Source: Rikenellaceae bacterium
Lineage (GTDB): Bacteria > Bacteroidota > Bacteroidia > Bacteroidales > Rikenellaceae
Length of the DNA: 64,000 nt
Direction of reading: 5' to 3'
NCBI GenBank assembly: GCA_015060005.1
Contig: SUZI01000002.1
Coordinates: 124,001-188,000, forward strand
A program made the position numbers and the translations under genes. Positions within the stretch are counted from its first letter, which is position 1, and every line of letters starts with the position of its first letter. A model generated the notes under the pieces. It did no database searches, was not told the DNA's origin, and was given only the letters and a program-made list of their open reading frames with translations. Positions 16,204 through 25,221 of the stretch are shown here, in pieces.

Positions 16204-16845
16204 TCATCTATTCTTTGCCAAAAAATAGCGACAAAGGTGTGATATTCCGCACTTTTCGCACTTTGGGTTGCGTGCTATGCAGGTGTAGCGTCCGTGCAGG
16301 ATAAGCCAATGATGGGCTATGGGAAGTAGGTGTGATGGGAAGTTTTTCTCTAACTGAAGTTCGGTTTGCAGGGGTGTCTTGGCTCCGCGTGTGAGTCCTA
16401 TGCGTGCCGCTACGCGGAAGACGTGGGTGTCGACGGGCATCACCTCATTCTGCCACAGCACAGCCGTAACGACGTTGGCTGTCTTACGTCCCACGCCCGG
16501 CAGACGTTGCAGCTCCTCGACTGTCTGTGGCACCTCGCCACCAAACTCCTCGCATAGCTGACGTGCCATAGCTGCCAAGTGTTTAGCCTTGTTGTTGGGG
16601 TAGGATATCGAGCGTATGTAGTGGAATATCTCCTCTGCCGACGCTTGTGCCATAGCCTCGGCTGTGGGGTATGCCTCGAAGAGTGCTGGCGTAGTCATAT
16701 TCACTCGTTTGTCGGTACATTGTGCCGATAGTATCACAGCTACCAACAACTCAAAAGGCGAGCCAAAGTTAAGCTCGCTCTCCGCTACGGGCATAGCCTT
16801 CGAGAAGTACTCTACGACCCCGTCGTATCGCTCTTTCAATCTCAT
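16204..16845 (-). CDS. nth: Endonuclease III
   Basis: A DNA glycosylase/AP lyase that removes oxidised pyrimidines in base excision repair. All landmarks are present in 213 residues: helix-hairpin-helix LPGVGRKTANVV, catalytic Asp in VDTHVFRVAARIGL and the four-cysteine [4Fe-4S] loop C-x6-C-x2-C-x5-C (from CIARNPKCEKC). It is the last gene of a compact operon, two bases after the GT2 gene. Another BER enzyme, Nfo, is encoded divergently at the head of the same operon. Confidence 0.96.
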   Translation of the reverse strand: MRLKERYDGVVEYFSKAMPVAESELNFGSPFELLVAVILSAQCTDKRVNMTTPALFEAYPTAEAMAQASAEEIFHYIRSISYPNNKAKHLAAMARQLCEEFGGEVPQTVEELQRLPGVGRKTANVVTAVLWQNEVMPVDTHVFRVAARIGLTRGAKTPLQTELQLEKNFPSHLLPIAHHWLILHGRYTCIARNPKCEKCGISHLCRYFLAKNR

Positions 16846-16847
16846 AA

Positions 16848-17798
16848 TCAGTCTGTTTGGTTTTTGCGGCGTTTCTTACGTTGTAGCCCTATCAGTCGCT
16901 TCAGTAGCAGTCCGTAGCCTGCTGCGTTGAGCAGCTGTCGTGGGCTGTGGGTAACCTCCTGCCACCAGCGACGCAGATACTCGCCCACGGAGCCATCAAT
17001 CGAGAGCACCCACAGTGCTACGTTCATACGCTGGCGTTCTATGTGGGCTATATGCTGCGGCTCGCCAAAGTGGCGTGCCATAAATATCGCTATCGAGGCT
17101 GTCGAGTCGCAGAATGCTATGCGGCGGTGGTAGTCGGTGCTTTGGGATTGACTCTCGGCGAGGAGTCGGTGCGAGGCTGTGGGGTAGTCTAAAGCTATTA
17201 TCTTGCTCCGCTTGGCAAACCATATCCACATTGGGGCATCGTCGGTGAGCCACTCGGCGTGTTGCTCGGGCTTAATCTCGGTGTAATATGCCTCGATGAG
17301 TTCGCGGCGTGCCACAGCTGTGATGTTCTCTACGGTGTTGTTGCGTAGCAGGTCGGCAAACGAGGTATATAGCTCCTCGGTGGGATAAATCCACCGCTTC
17401 GCCTCTGCTCCCTGGCAAAAGCGGTAGGAGCGGGTGTAGCACATACCTGCCTCGGGCGAGGCATCCAGAGCACCTATCTGTCGTGCGAGCTTCTCATCGT
17501 CTGACCAGAAGTCGTCGCCATCGCACAGAGCCACCCACCTGCCGCGTGCGGCGAGCAACGTGCGGCGGTAGTTGAGGTGCATACCCTCGTTGCGTTCCGC
17601 TCGGAGCACCCTTATGCGGCTATCCTCGGCGGCATAACGCTCTACGATTGAGAGTGTTGCATCCTCGCTGCAATCGTCGCCAATGATTATCTCTATCGGG
17701 AACGTTACCCTCTGTCGCTGCACGCTCTCTATGGCACGCCCTATGTAGGGGGCGTGGTTGAAGGAAGTTATGCAGACCGATACCAAAGGGTGTTCCAT
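16848..17798 (-). CDS. Family 2 glycosyltransferase
   Basis: A GT-A fold sugar transferase of 316 residues. It opens with LVSVCITSFNHAPYIGRAIESV, has IIIGDDCSEDATL and the metal/nucleotide-sugar motif CDGDDFWSDD. No membrane helices are evident. An upstream in-frame ATG at 17828 overlaps the uvrD stop by 23 bases; the ATG at 17798 lies seven bases past that stop and begins right before the conserved strand, so it is preferred. It sits between a helicase and endonuclease III, which says nothing about its sugar; a role in cell-surface glycan synthesis is a guess. Confidence 0.9.
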   Translation of the reverse strand: MEHPLVSVCITSFNHAPYIGRAIESVQRQRVTFPIEIIIGDDCSEDATLSIVERYAAEDSRIRVLRAERNEGMHLNYRRTLLAARGRWVALCDGDDFWSDDEKLARQIGALDASPEAGMCYTRSYRFCQGAEAKRWIYPTEELYTSFADLLRNNTVENITAVARRELIEAYYTEIKPEQHAEWLTDDAPMWIWFAKRSKIIALDYPTASHRLLAESQSQSTDYHRRIAFCDSTASIAIFMARHFGEPQHIAHIERQRMNVALWVLSIDGSVGEYLRRWWQEVTHSPRQLLNAAGYGLLLKRLIGLQRKKRRKNQTD

Positions 17799-17805
17799 CG
17801 CGTCG

Positions 17806-20283
17806 TTATAGTTTCGTGAGTTTTGCAAACTTCGCCAGCAGAGTCTTCTCGCCGAAGTCGCGGAAGGCTATGACCACCTTATAGTCTGTTGCCATAGGCT
17901 CTATGCGACGCACCTCGCCACGCCCAAACTTGGGGTGTTCCACCCACTCGCCCACGTTATAGGGGCAGGGTGGCAGCTGTGATGTAGCTCCTGCCGCACC
18001 TGTTGCCACACGACGCAACCCCTCCGTAGGGCGTTGTGCCGATGTCGCGGGGTGTACTATGGCGGGGTTGGGCTCTCCTCGCTGCCCGCTCTTCTGCTGG
18101 AAACGTATGTCGAACTTCTTACGCAGCTCATCTATCGTAGATTGACCGTTGGCTTTAGGCTGTGCCGATGAGCTGTATGAGCGTTGAGGTGTGCCGAATG
18201 AGCGACGTGCCACCTGTGGTCGTGTGAACGAAGCACGAGGCTCATCCTCCTCTATCTGTTTGTGTATCGAGGGTCGACGCAGCTCCTCATCTATATCCAC
18301 GTAGCGGCTGTCTATCTCCGAGAGGAAACGGCTCGGAGCCGAGAAACTCATCTCGCCCCACTTAAATCGCATCTCGCAGTACGATAGCATCACACACCGC
18401 TCGGCACGTGTCAGAGCCACATAGAATAGTCGTCGCTCCTCCTCCACGCCATCGACCTCCTCTATGGCACGCTGCGAAGGGAAGAGGTTTTCCTCGCAAC
18501 CCACTATGAATACATATTTATACTCCAGACCTTTGGCTGAGTGTACCGTCATCAGCGTCAGCTTCTCCTCGTCGTTCTCCTCCTTCTGGTCCATATCGGT
18601 CAGCAACATAAGGCTCTGCAGCCACTCCTCGAGTGTCGCCACCTCATCCTCACCTCGCTCGCCGCCGCGTATCTCCGCTTCACGTTGCTCGGTGAAGAGC
18701 TGCATAGTGTTCAGCAACTCCTCGATGTTGTCTATTGCCGACTGATTTTCGGGTGTGTCCTCCTGGCGGTACTCGGCGAGTATTCCTGTGCGTGTAGCCA
18801 CCTCTAAACCGAAGTCGTAGAGTGGCATCTCGACTCTCTTCTCGGCAAATGAGCGGATGAGGCTCACGAACTCTGCCACCTTGCGTGCTATGACCTTCTG
18901 CACCTTATCCTCTATCTGCTCTGCCTCGCTGACCAACGTATCTACCGCCTCCCACATAGAGCACTGACGCTCGGCGGCTATCATCCCGATACGCTCTATT
19001 GTGGTCTGTCCTACGCCACGTGCTGGGTAGTTCACCACACGTTTGAATGCCTCATCATCGCGAGGGTTTATCACTAAACGTATGTATGCGAGCACATCCT
19101 TCACCTCCTTGTGGTCGTAGAACGATGAGCCCTTGTATATGCGGTAGGGTATGCCTCTGACACGCAGTGCCGACTCCAATGCCTGCGATTGGTTGTTGGT
19201 GCGGTAGAGTATGACAGCGTCGTTCCAGCTGTCGCCCGTGCGGCGTATCTTGTCGCGTACAGCATTTGCCACCTCGTCAGCCTCCTCTCTGTCGTTGAAG
19301 AAGCGACGTATGAGTATCTTGTCGCCCTGCTCGCCCTCCGAGAAACACTTCTTCTCCAGGCGACGTGCGTTACGTGCTATGACCGAGTTGGCTGCGTCGA
19401 CTATGGTCTGTGTCGAGCGGTAGTTCTGCTCTAACTTGAATACTTTGGCTGTGGGGTAGTCGTTACGGAACGATAGTATATTCTCGATTTTAGCCCCTCG
19501 GAACGAGTATATGCTCTGCGAGTCATCACCCACGACACACACCCTCGAGTGCAACAGTCCTAAGCGGCGTATGATGATATATTGGGCATAGTTCGTATCC
19601 TGATACTCATCGACTAAGATATAGTCGAATAGCTCCTGGTAGCGACGTAACACCTCGGGCTTATCACGCAGTAGTATGTTGGTCTGCAGCAGCAGGTCGT
19701 CGAAGTCCATCGCACCATTTTGTTTGCAGCGACGCACATACGCATCGTATACCGCCCCAAACTGCGGTATCTGCGTGTTGCGGTCCTCGGTGATGAGGGT
19801 TGTGTTGGCGGCGTATGCGGCAGGTGTTATGAGCGAGTTCTTGGCAAACGATATACGCGAGAGCAGACGTGCTGGCTTGTATTTGTCATCCGCTAAATTC
19901 ATCTCCTTGCATATCGTCTTGAGCAGATTTTTGCAATCCGCTGGCTCATATATGGTGAAGCTCTGCGGGAAGCCTATCGCCTCGGCATTTTCGCGTAGTA
20001 TGCGTGAGAATACCGAGTGGAATGTTCCCATACGTATAAATTTGCTGCGAGGTCCCACCATCTGCTCTATGCGGCTACGCATCTGCTCGGCAGCCTTGTT
20101 GGTGAAGGTGAGAGCCAATATACGGTGGGGCTCCACGCCCTGCTCGAGCATGTAGGCTATGCGTGTTGTGAGCACACGTGTCTTGCCCGAGCCTGCTCCG
20201 GCAATGATGAGCGAGGGATACTCATAGTTGAGCACCGCCTCTCGCTGCGAGGGGTTGAGTCCTTGTAAAATCTTACTCTCCAT
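17806..20283 (-). CDS. UvrD/PcrA/Rep-type DNA helicase
   Basis: An SF1A 3'-5' helicase of 825 residues. Motifs in order: Q-motif LNPSQREAV, Walker A GAGSGKTRVLTTRI, Walker B VDEYQDTNYAQY, motif III GDDSQSIYSFRGA, motif IV EQNYRSTQTI, motif V LTLMTVHSAKGLEYKYVF and motif VI YVALTRAERCVML. The C-terminus after residue 660 is a variable, basic, proline-containing linker followed by a Tudor-like tail (VGEWVEHPKFGRGEVRRIE) that in PcrA/UvrD binds RNA polymerase. The start overlaps the previous small gene by 11 bases. Domain layout favours PcrA/UvrD; the two names cannot be told apart here. Confidence 0.95.
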   Translation of the reverse strand: MESKILQGLNPSQREAVLNYEYPSLIIAGAGSGKTRVLTTRIAYMLEQGVEPHRILALTFTNKAAEQMRSRIEQMVGPRSKFIRMGTFHSVFSRILRENAEAIGFPQSFTIYEPADCKNLLKTICKEMNLADDKYKPARLLSRISFAKNSLITPAAYAANTTLITEDRNTQIPQFGAVYDAYVRRCKQNGAMDFDDLLLQTNILLRDKPEVLRRYQELFDYILVDEYQDTNYAQYIIIRRLGLLHSRVCVVGDDSQSIYSFRGAKIENILSFRNDYPTAKVFKLEQNYRSTQTIVDAANSVIARNARRLEKKCFSEGEQGDKILIRRFFNDREEADEVANAVRDKIRRTGDSWNDAVILYRTNNQSQALESALRVRGIPYRIYKGSSFYDHKEVKDVLAYIRLVINPRDDEAFKRVVNYPARGVGQTTIERIGMIAAERQCSMWEAVDTLVSEAEQIEDKVQKVIARKVAEFVSLIRSFAEKRVEMPLYDFGLEVATRTGILAEYRQEDTPENQSAIDNIEELLNTMQLFTEQREAEIRGGERGEDEVATLEEWLQSLMLLTDMDQKEENDEEKLTLMTVHSAKGLEYKYVFIVGCEENLFPSQRAIEEVDGVEEERRLFYVALTRAERCVMLSYCEMRFKWGEMSFSAPSRFLSEIDSRYVDIDEELRRPSIHKQIEEDEPRASFTRPQVARRSFGTPQRSYSSSAQPKANGQSTIDELRKKFDIRFQQKSGQRGEPNPAIVHPATSAQRPTEGLRRVATGAAGATSQLPPCPYNVGEWVEHPKFGRGEVRRIEPMATDYKVVIAFRDFGEKTLLAKFAKLTKL

Positions 20284-20587
20284 CGTGGCTTACCTCCTCG
20301 CTTGGTGTGTTGTTTGTTGTGTTGTCCTGCGTTGTTATCTCCTCTGCAGCCTCCTCGTGCTCGAGGGATATGCCCTCATCTGTCGCGAGGCTATCCTGCT
20401 CCACCGCAGGCTCTGTGGCGTTATCCGTTACCTCTGCGACAGCCTCTGCGGTTGTCTGCTGTGGTGTTGTGGCAGGGCTCTCATCGCCCCAAAATATGGT
20501 GTTGTAGTTGCCGAAGCCTATAGCCACCACAACTATGGTCGCCACGACAGCTACGCTACAAACAAATCCTGATATTCGCTTTATCAT
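20273..20587 (-). CDS. Small single-pass membrane protein, Thr/Glu-rich tail, unknown
   Basis: The 104-residue protein has one N-terminal membrane helix (about residues 8-26, CSVAVVATIVVVAIGFG) after a short basic start, then a tail very rich in Thr, Glu, Ala and Asn with no recognisable domain. It lies nine bases after ctpA and overlaps the uvrD start by 11 bases, so it is translated within the operon and is probably real. I do not recognise it. Position next to CtpA suggests the tail faces the periplasm and could even be a CtpA partner or substrate, but that is inference only. Confidence 0.7.
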   Translation of the reverse strand: MIKRISGFVCSVAVVATIVVVAIGFGNYNTIFWGDESPATTPQQTTAEAVAEVTDNATEPAVEQDSLATDEGISLEHEEAAEEITTQDNTTNNTPSEEVSHDGE

Positions 20588-20596
20588 AACTCCTCA

Positions 20597-22279
20597 TTAA
20601 CGTGTTAACTCCTCGACTGCACGACGCAACGCCTCGTCGATAGGATATATGCAGTGGTAGAACGCATCATCCTCGAGCGGAGTGTTACGACCGATGTAAG
20701 CCTTTATCTGTGCCTCCATAACAGAGCGTGAGCGAGCTATCTCGCTACGGTTTGCCTTGACACCCTGCGATGCGGCGTAGTCGTAGAACTTCCGCATCAA
20801 ATCCTTGTCGGCAGCGAAGAAGGCATCGAGCTCCGCCATCGAGTCGATGGAATCTATCTGCTGACGGTGGCGGTCGGTGTAGTCTATCGTGTAGCGGTAG
20901 AGTATGTTACGCACGCTCACCTCGGTGAAGTAGTTCGACACGTAGGTGGTATCCAGCGGCACAAACTCGTCGGGCATAATACCTCCGCCGCCATAGACAA
21001 TCTTTCCGCCTGGCGTGGTATACTTCAGCGAGTCGGCAAAGTGTATGCTGTCGAGAGTGAAATATTCGTTGTTCTCTATTCGACGCACCATATCATCGAT
21101 GTAATACTCCTCGCCCTTGCCCTTCTCGTAGGGGCGTTGTATACATCTGCCTGTTGGGGTGTGATACTTCGCTATCGTGAGTCGTAGTGCCGAGCCGTCG
21201 TCGAGCACCAACTGATTTTGTACCAAGCCCTTGCCAAACGAGCGGCGACCAATGATTGTTCCGCGGTCGTTGTCCTGCAACGCTCCTGCCACAATCTCAC
21301 TCGCCGAGGCACTCTGCTCATCTATGAGCACCACCACCTCCATATCCTGTGCCGAGCCACGTCCGTTGGAGTACTGTCGCAGCTGCTCCTGCTCGTTGCG
21401 TCCCGTGGTGTATACTATGAGCTTCTCTTTGGGCAGGAACTCGTTTGCCACCAATATAGCCTGGTCGAGGAAGCCTCCTGCGTTGCCTCTGAGGTCTAAT
21501 ATGAGCTTCGTAGCCCCCGCCTCACGCAACTTATCCAGAGCCTCGTGCACCTCACGATATGTCGTCGATGCGAACTGCGAAAGGTGGATAAATCCCACCC
21601 CGTCGGCTATCATAAATGCCGACTCCACGCTGTGGATAGGTATCACATCACGCACCACCTCCACCGCTAACAGCTCATCTAACCCCTGACGCTCGACCTT
21701 CAGCTCGACGCTCGTGCCTCGCTTGCCTCGCAGACGCTTCATAATGTCGGTCTGTGGCATCTTGACACCAGCTATTATGGTGTCGTTGACGTATATTATG
21801 CGGTCGCCCGCCTTCACTCCTGCCTTCTCGCTCGGGCCATTGGGCACGACGTTGAGCACTATCACCGTGTCGGTGGCAGCGTTGAAGACTACGCCTATGC
21901 CGTCAAACTCACCCTCTAACGGCTCGTTATATGCCTGCATCTCTCTGCGAGGAATATATGCCGAGTGGGGGTCTAACTCCTTGATTATGTTGGGTATGAC
22001 AATCTCCGAGAGCGAGTCCATCGAGATGGGCTCTACGTAGTTACCCTCGATGTAGATGCAGGTCTGCAATATCTTGTTACGCAGCAGCTCGTTGTCCACC
22101 AGCTGGTCCAGACCGAGCCCTCTCTCCAACACATTCAGGCGGTCGACCTGCTCTGCGAGCTCGTCGCGAAACTGCTGCTTGCCCTTCTCGATACCCATAA
22201 GGTGTCCGGCTGCCATACCTACGAAGATGCAGATGCACGCCACCGAGAAGATTATCGTTGTTACCTTTTGTCCCTCCAT
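20597..22279 (-). CDS. Carboxy-terminal processing peptidase, S41A family
   Basis: A periplasmic serine protease anchored by an N-terminal helix (ICIFVGMAAGHLMG). The 560-residue protein has a PDZ domain (FDGIGVVFNAATDTVIVLNV and PSEKAGVKAGDRIIYV), the S41 core with nucleophile Ser in SASASEIVAGAL and the general-base Lys in RSFGKGLVQNQL, and an alpha-helical C-terminal region after residue 430. It trims C-termini of periplasmic or outer-membrane proteins and lipoproteins. The gene is eight bases after the DUF3078 gene, and the small membrane protein gene follows it closely. Confidence 0.94.
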   Translation of the reverse strand: MEGQKVTTIIFSVACICIFVGMAAGHLMGIEKGKQQFRDELAEQVDRLNVLERGLGLDQLVDNELLRNKILQTCIYIEGNYVEPISMDSLSEIVIPNIIKELDPHSAYIPRREMQAYNEPLEGEFDGIGVVFNAATDTVIVLNVVPNGPSEKAGVKAGDRIIYVNDTIIAGVKMPQTDIMKRLRGKRGTSVELKVERQGLDELLAVEVVRDVIPIHSVESAFMIADGVGFIHLSQFASTTYREVHEALDKLREAGATKLILDLRGNAGGFLDQAILVANEFLPKEKLIVYTTGRNEQEQLRQYSNGRGSAQDMEVVVLIDEQSASASEIVAGALQDNDRGTIIGRRSFGKGLVQNQLVLDDGSALRLTIAKYHTPTGRCIQRPYEKGKGEEYYIDDMVRRIENNEYFTLDSIHFADSLKYTTPGGKIVYGGGGIMPDEFVPLDTTYVSNYFTEVSVRNILYRYTIDYTDRHRQQIDSIDSMAELDAFFAADKDLMRKFYDYAASQGVKANRSEIARSRSVMEAQIKAYIGRNTPLEDDAFYHCIYPIDEALRRAVEELTR

Positions 22280-22287
22280 CGCAGCTG

Positions 22288-23454
22288 CTATTTGTTCTTA
22301 AAGGTGTAGGTCAGACCGAGCGTGAGCATCGAGTACATCTGCACCGAGGTGTTCTGTGCTTTGTCGTAGTTGAGCTGGAAGTAGACCTGTGTAGAGAAAT
22401 ATTTCGACGCCTTGAACGTCAGCGTGTTACGCCACTCTACCGTAGGGTGGAGGCTTACCACCTTATCCACCGCCGCAGGGGCTGTACCCACCTGACCGCC
22501 ATCGTTCCACTTCTGGTATGCCTTCTCGTAATCACGCCACGCCTCAATCTTTGAGTGGCGTGCCACGTTGGTAATCCAACCGTAGTAGCAGTAGAGGTTG
22601 GTGTTGTAGTTGAACCATCCGTTGCTACCCCACGAGCGGGCAAACTCCACCTTCACTGAAGAACCGCCCGTGAAGAGGAAGTTCTTGTCGATGTCGACAC
22701 CAAACCACGTCTTGTCGCCACGCTCCTCGTAGTTGTGGCGTATCTTGTCGTTGGCTGCGATGATACCGTTACCAGAGAGGGGGTTGAGCGATATGGTGAA
22801 TGGCAGCTTGGCGTGTGTCGAGGTGTAGGTCATACCGACAGAGAGGTCCAAGTTACCTGGTGCCATAAATCCCGATATAGCGTCGGCACTCGTCTGCTCC
22901 GAGCGAGACTTGTATGTCGTCGAGAATTGGCTCTTGAGCTTCAACATAGCACTATACGCCCACTTCTCGTTGACCTTGTACGAGGGCTGTGTCTGGAACC
23001 AGAACTCATCGATGTTCTTGAACCACACTCCGTCGCGTGAGCCATCCTCCTGGTCAATCTTTATGCGGTTGTAACCATACTTGGCACTAAATTGGGTGTT
23101 GATGACGAAGCGTTCCTTGGTGAATGTGTGCTTGAGCCCTATGTTGGCTAATATTGTTACGGTGTTATCACCACCTCGGCTGTCGGTCCACGCATCGTTG
23201 TACGAGGTCATAGAGCCTTGCAGCGAGCCTGTTATCTCGAGCGAGTTACGCTCTTTACGTATGCGGGCACGCTCGGCACGAGCCTTGGCAGCACTGTAAT
23301 AGTCGGTGCTGGCGTCGATGTTGACCATCTTCTGCTCAAATTTAATGTTGTCGCCACCCTTGGGAGCACTCTCCTCGATGGTGAACTGTGCAAACGCAGG
23401 TGTTGAGAGAGCCATCGCAGTGAGGGCGAGGGCAATAAATCGTAGTTTTTTCAT
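22288..23454 (-). CDS. DUF3078-like outer-membrane beta-barrel protein
   Basis: The 388-residue protein has a signal peptide ([22 protein letters not shown]) and then alternating aromatic/polar strands typical of a beta barrel, with [12 protein letters not shown] at the C-terminus ending in an aromatic pair pattern. The pattern matches the Bacteroidetes family known as DUF3078, whose function is unknown. It is the first gene of the operon leading to ctpA, uvrD, GT2 and nth. A -7 box at 23500-23507 on the minus strand lies 46 bases upstream. Confidence 0.82.
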   Translation of the reverse strand: MKKLRFIALALTAMALSTPAFAQFTIEESAPKGGDNIKFEQKMVNIDASTDYYSAAKARAERARIRKERNSLEITGSLQGSMTSYNDAWTDSRGGDNTVTILANIGLKHTFTKERFVINTQFSAKYGYNRIKIDQEDGSRDGVWFKNIDEFWFQTQPSYKVNEKWAYSAMLKLKSQFSTTYKSRSEQTSADAISGFMAPGNLDLSVGMTYTSTHAKLPFTISLNPLSGNGIIAANDKIRHNYEERGDKTWFGVDIDKNFLFTGGSSVKVEFARSWGSNGWFNYNTNLYCYYGWITNVARHSKIEAWRDYEKAYQKWNDGGQVGTAPAAVDKVVSLHPTVEWRNTLTFKASKYFSTQVYFQLNYDKAQNTSVQMYSMLTLGLTYTFKNK

Positions 23455-23499
23455 ATCTAAAGTTTTTACTTATACCTCTATAAAAATATTCTCACCCTA

Positions 23500-23535
23500 C
23501 AAAGGTAAGACATTTCGCAAAAATAATTACATTTG
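23500..23535. promoter_or_regulatory. Divergent promoter region for the DUF3078 operon and nfo
   Basis: Minus strand: TACCTTTG at 23507-23500 for the DUF3078-nth operon. Plus strand: TACATTTG at 23528-23535 for nfo. The two -7 boxes are only 20 bases apart, so the polymerases would compete. Confidence 0.5.
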
Positions 23536-23560
23536 TCGTGAACAAATAAACCAAAACCTT

Positions 23561-24403
23561 ATGAAATATTTAGGAGCACACGTCAGTGCCAGCGGCGGAG
23601 TAGACAATGCACCCCGCAATGCACACTCAATAGGGGCAAATGCCTTCGCACTCTTCACCAAAAATCAGCGCCAGTGGGTAGCCCCCAAGCTCACCTCGGC
23701 ACAGATTGACGCCTTCCGTCGTGCGTGCGACGAGTATGGTTTCCGCCCCGAGCAGATACTGCCTCACGACAGCTACCTCATCAACTTGGGACACCCCGAG
23801 GCAGAGGGGTTGGCAAAGTCGCGTGAGTCCTTCTTCGAGGAGATGGCACGCTGCGAGGCTTTAGGTCTGGACCGTCTCAACTTCCACCCGGGCAGCCACC
23901 TGCGTAAAATCTCGGAGCAGGAGTCGTTGCAGCTCATCGCCGACTCCATCAATATGGCTTTGGAGCGTACCCAGGGCGTTACGGCTGTCATCGAGAACAC
24001 CGCAGGTCAGGGCTCTAACCTCGGCTTCGACTTTGAACACCTTGCATATATCATCGACCGCGTGGAGGATAAGTCGCGTGTGGGTGTCTGCATCGACACG
24101 TGCCACGCCTTTGCTGCGGGCTACGACCTCTCGAGCGAGGAGGGTTGCGACGAGGTGTTCACCGCCTTTGAGCAGACGGTAGGCTTTGAGTACCTGAAGG
24201 GTATGCACCTTAACGATGCGATGAAGCCTCTCGGCTCACGTGTCGACCGTCATAGCCCTCTGGGTGAGGGACAGCTCGGCATCACCCCTTTCAAATATAT
24301 TATGCAGGATAGCCGCTTCGATGGTATTCCTCTTATCCTTGAGACACCCGATGAGGCTCGTTGGGCGGAGGAGATTGCATTACTCCGCAGCTTCGCAGAG
24401 TGA
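23561..24403 (+). CDS. nfo: Endonuclease IV (AP endonuclease)
   Basis: A zinc-dependent AP endonuclease of base excision repair. The frame extends further upstream, but the ATG at 23561 starts exactly at the conserved [18 protein letters not shown] and lies 26 bases after the -7 box, giving the usual 280 residues. Zinc-binding landmarks are visible: [55 protein letters not shown] and ILETPDE. The stop codon TGA is the first part of a long palindrome (24403-24521). Confidence 0.96.
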   Translation: MKYLGAHVSASGGVDNAPRNAHSIGANAFALFTKNQRQWVAPKLTSAQIDAFRRACDEYGFRPEQILPHDSYLINLGHPEAEGLAKSRESFFEEMARCEALGLDRLNFHPGSHLRKISEQESLQLIADSINMALERTQGVTAVIENTAGQGSNLGFDFEHLAYIIDRVEDKSRVGVCIDTCHAFAAGYDLSSEEGCDEVFTAFEQTVGFEYLKGMHLNDAMKPLGSRVDRHSPLGEGQLGITPFKYIMQDSRFDGIPLILETPDEARWAEEIALLRSFAE

Positions 24404-24521
24404 AATTGTCTAACAAGGCTCTTTCGGCATCTGCCTTGCCTGAGAAATGCTCATTTACGTTGGGTAAACTCCGCTTTCTCAGTCTGCGAGCAGCTTCAAA
24501 ATAGCTCTTGTTATACAATTT
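24403..24521. repeat. Long imperfect palindrome starting at the nfo stop codon, copy B
   Basis: AAATTGTCTAACAAG at 24403-24417 is mirrored by CTTGTTATACAATTT ending at 24521. A second nested pair is CTGAGAAA (24440-24447) with TTTCTCAG (24475-24482), and the centre is CTCATTTACG-TTGG-GTAAACTCCGC (24450-24474). As RNA it gives a hairpin of roughly 55 imperfect pairs. Without its centre the terminal pair is also found at 42986-43022. Confidence 0.75.
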
Positions 24522-24541
24522 CTACATATTCTACATAAATG

Positions 24542-24574
24542 GGGGCTGTTGCAACACGTTTGTTGGACAGCCCC
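24542..24574. terminator. Hairpin between convergent nfo and GNAT genes
   Basis: GGGGCTGTTGCAAC at 24542-24555 pairs with GTTGGACAGCCCC at 24562-24574, allowing one bulge. T tracts are weak. Sequence is close to the hairpins at 4033-4073 and 35732-35767. Confidence 0.6.
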
Positions 24575-24607
24575 TCAATAGTTTGAATACGTTAGTTAAA
24601 TTCGAAT

Positions 24608-25150
24608 TTACTTACTTGTTAACCATTCCATCTTTGTTAGGCAAGTAATGTGTTCCGTCCGCAACTCACCAACCAATTGTGATGACACGTTGCATTTGGT
24701 GAACATATACTTAAAACCGCATTTTTCTTGCACACGTTTTGACTTCTCGTTGCCATCGAAGTAACCAGCCCACATTTTCTGCATTCCCAGGAGCTCAAAG
24801 GCTCGATGTTGCAACTCACGAACAGCCTCGGGTATCAGCCCCTGTCCCCAATAGGGCACGCCAATCCAGTAGCCCACCTCGCATTCATTGTCGGGTAGTC
24901 CAATATTACTTTGCCTGCCTATCATCAATCCGATGCTGCCAATAGGTTTGCAAGTTTGCTTCAATACCACAGCGTAAGTCTCTACTGCGGAGAGAACTGT
25001 GCGGATTATTTCTCTGCTATTCTCAACGCTTGTATGTGCTGGCCATCCTGCAGCTGGCCCCACTTGTAGGTCTTTGGCATACTTGTATAGTTCGTCAGCA
25101 TCATCCTCTTGCCAAGGTCTCAGCAACAATCTTTGGGTTTGTAATTCCAT
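24608..25150 (-). CDS. RimJ/RimL-type GNAT acetyltransferase
   Basis: The 180-residue protein opens with LQTQRLLLRPWQEDDADELYKYA, the standard start of Acetyltransf_3 proteins, and has CEVGYWIGVPYWGQGLIPEAVREL (acetyl-CoA site) and the NEKSKRVQEKCGFKY motif. An upstream in-frame ATG at 25189 would add 13 residues before the conserved strand; 25150 is preferred. A TATCTTTA box lies at 25184-25177. Acceptor could be a protein N-terminus or a small amine; not decided. Confidence 0.9.
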   Translation of the reverse strand: MELQTQRLLLRPWQEDDADELYKYAKDLQVGPAAGWPAHTSVENSREIIRTVLSAVETYAVVLKQTCKPIGSIGLMIGRQSNIGLPDNECEVGYWIGVPYWGQGLIPEAVRELQHRAFELLGMQKMWAGYFDGNEKSKRVQEKCGFKYMFTKCNVSSQLVGELRTEHITCLTKMEWLTSK

Positions 25151-25221
25151 ATCTATGAAATTCCGATTTATGGATGTAAAGATATACAATCCGATTTAAC
25201 CTCTCTTGCAAAGTCTGTGCT

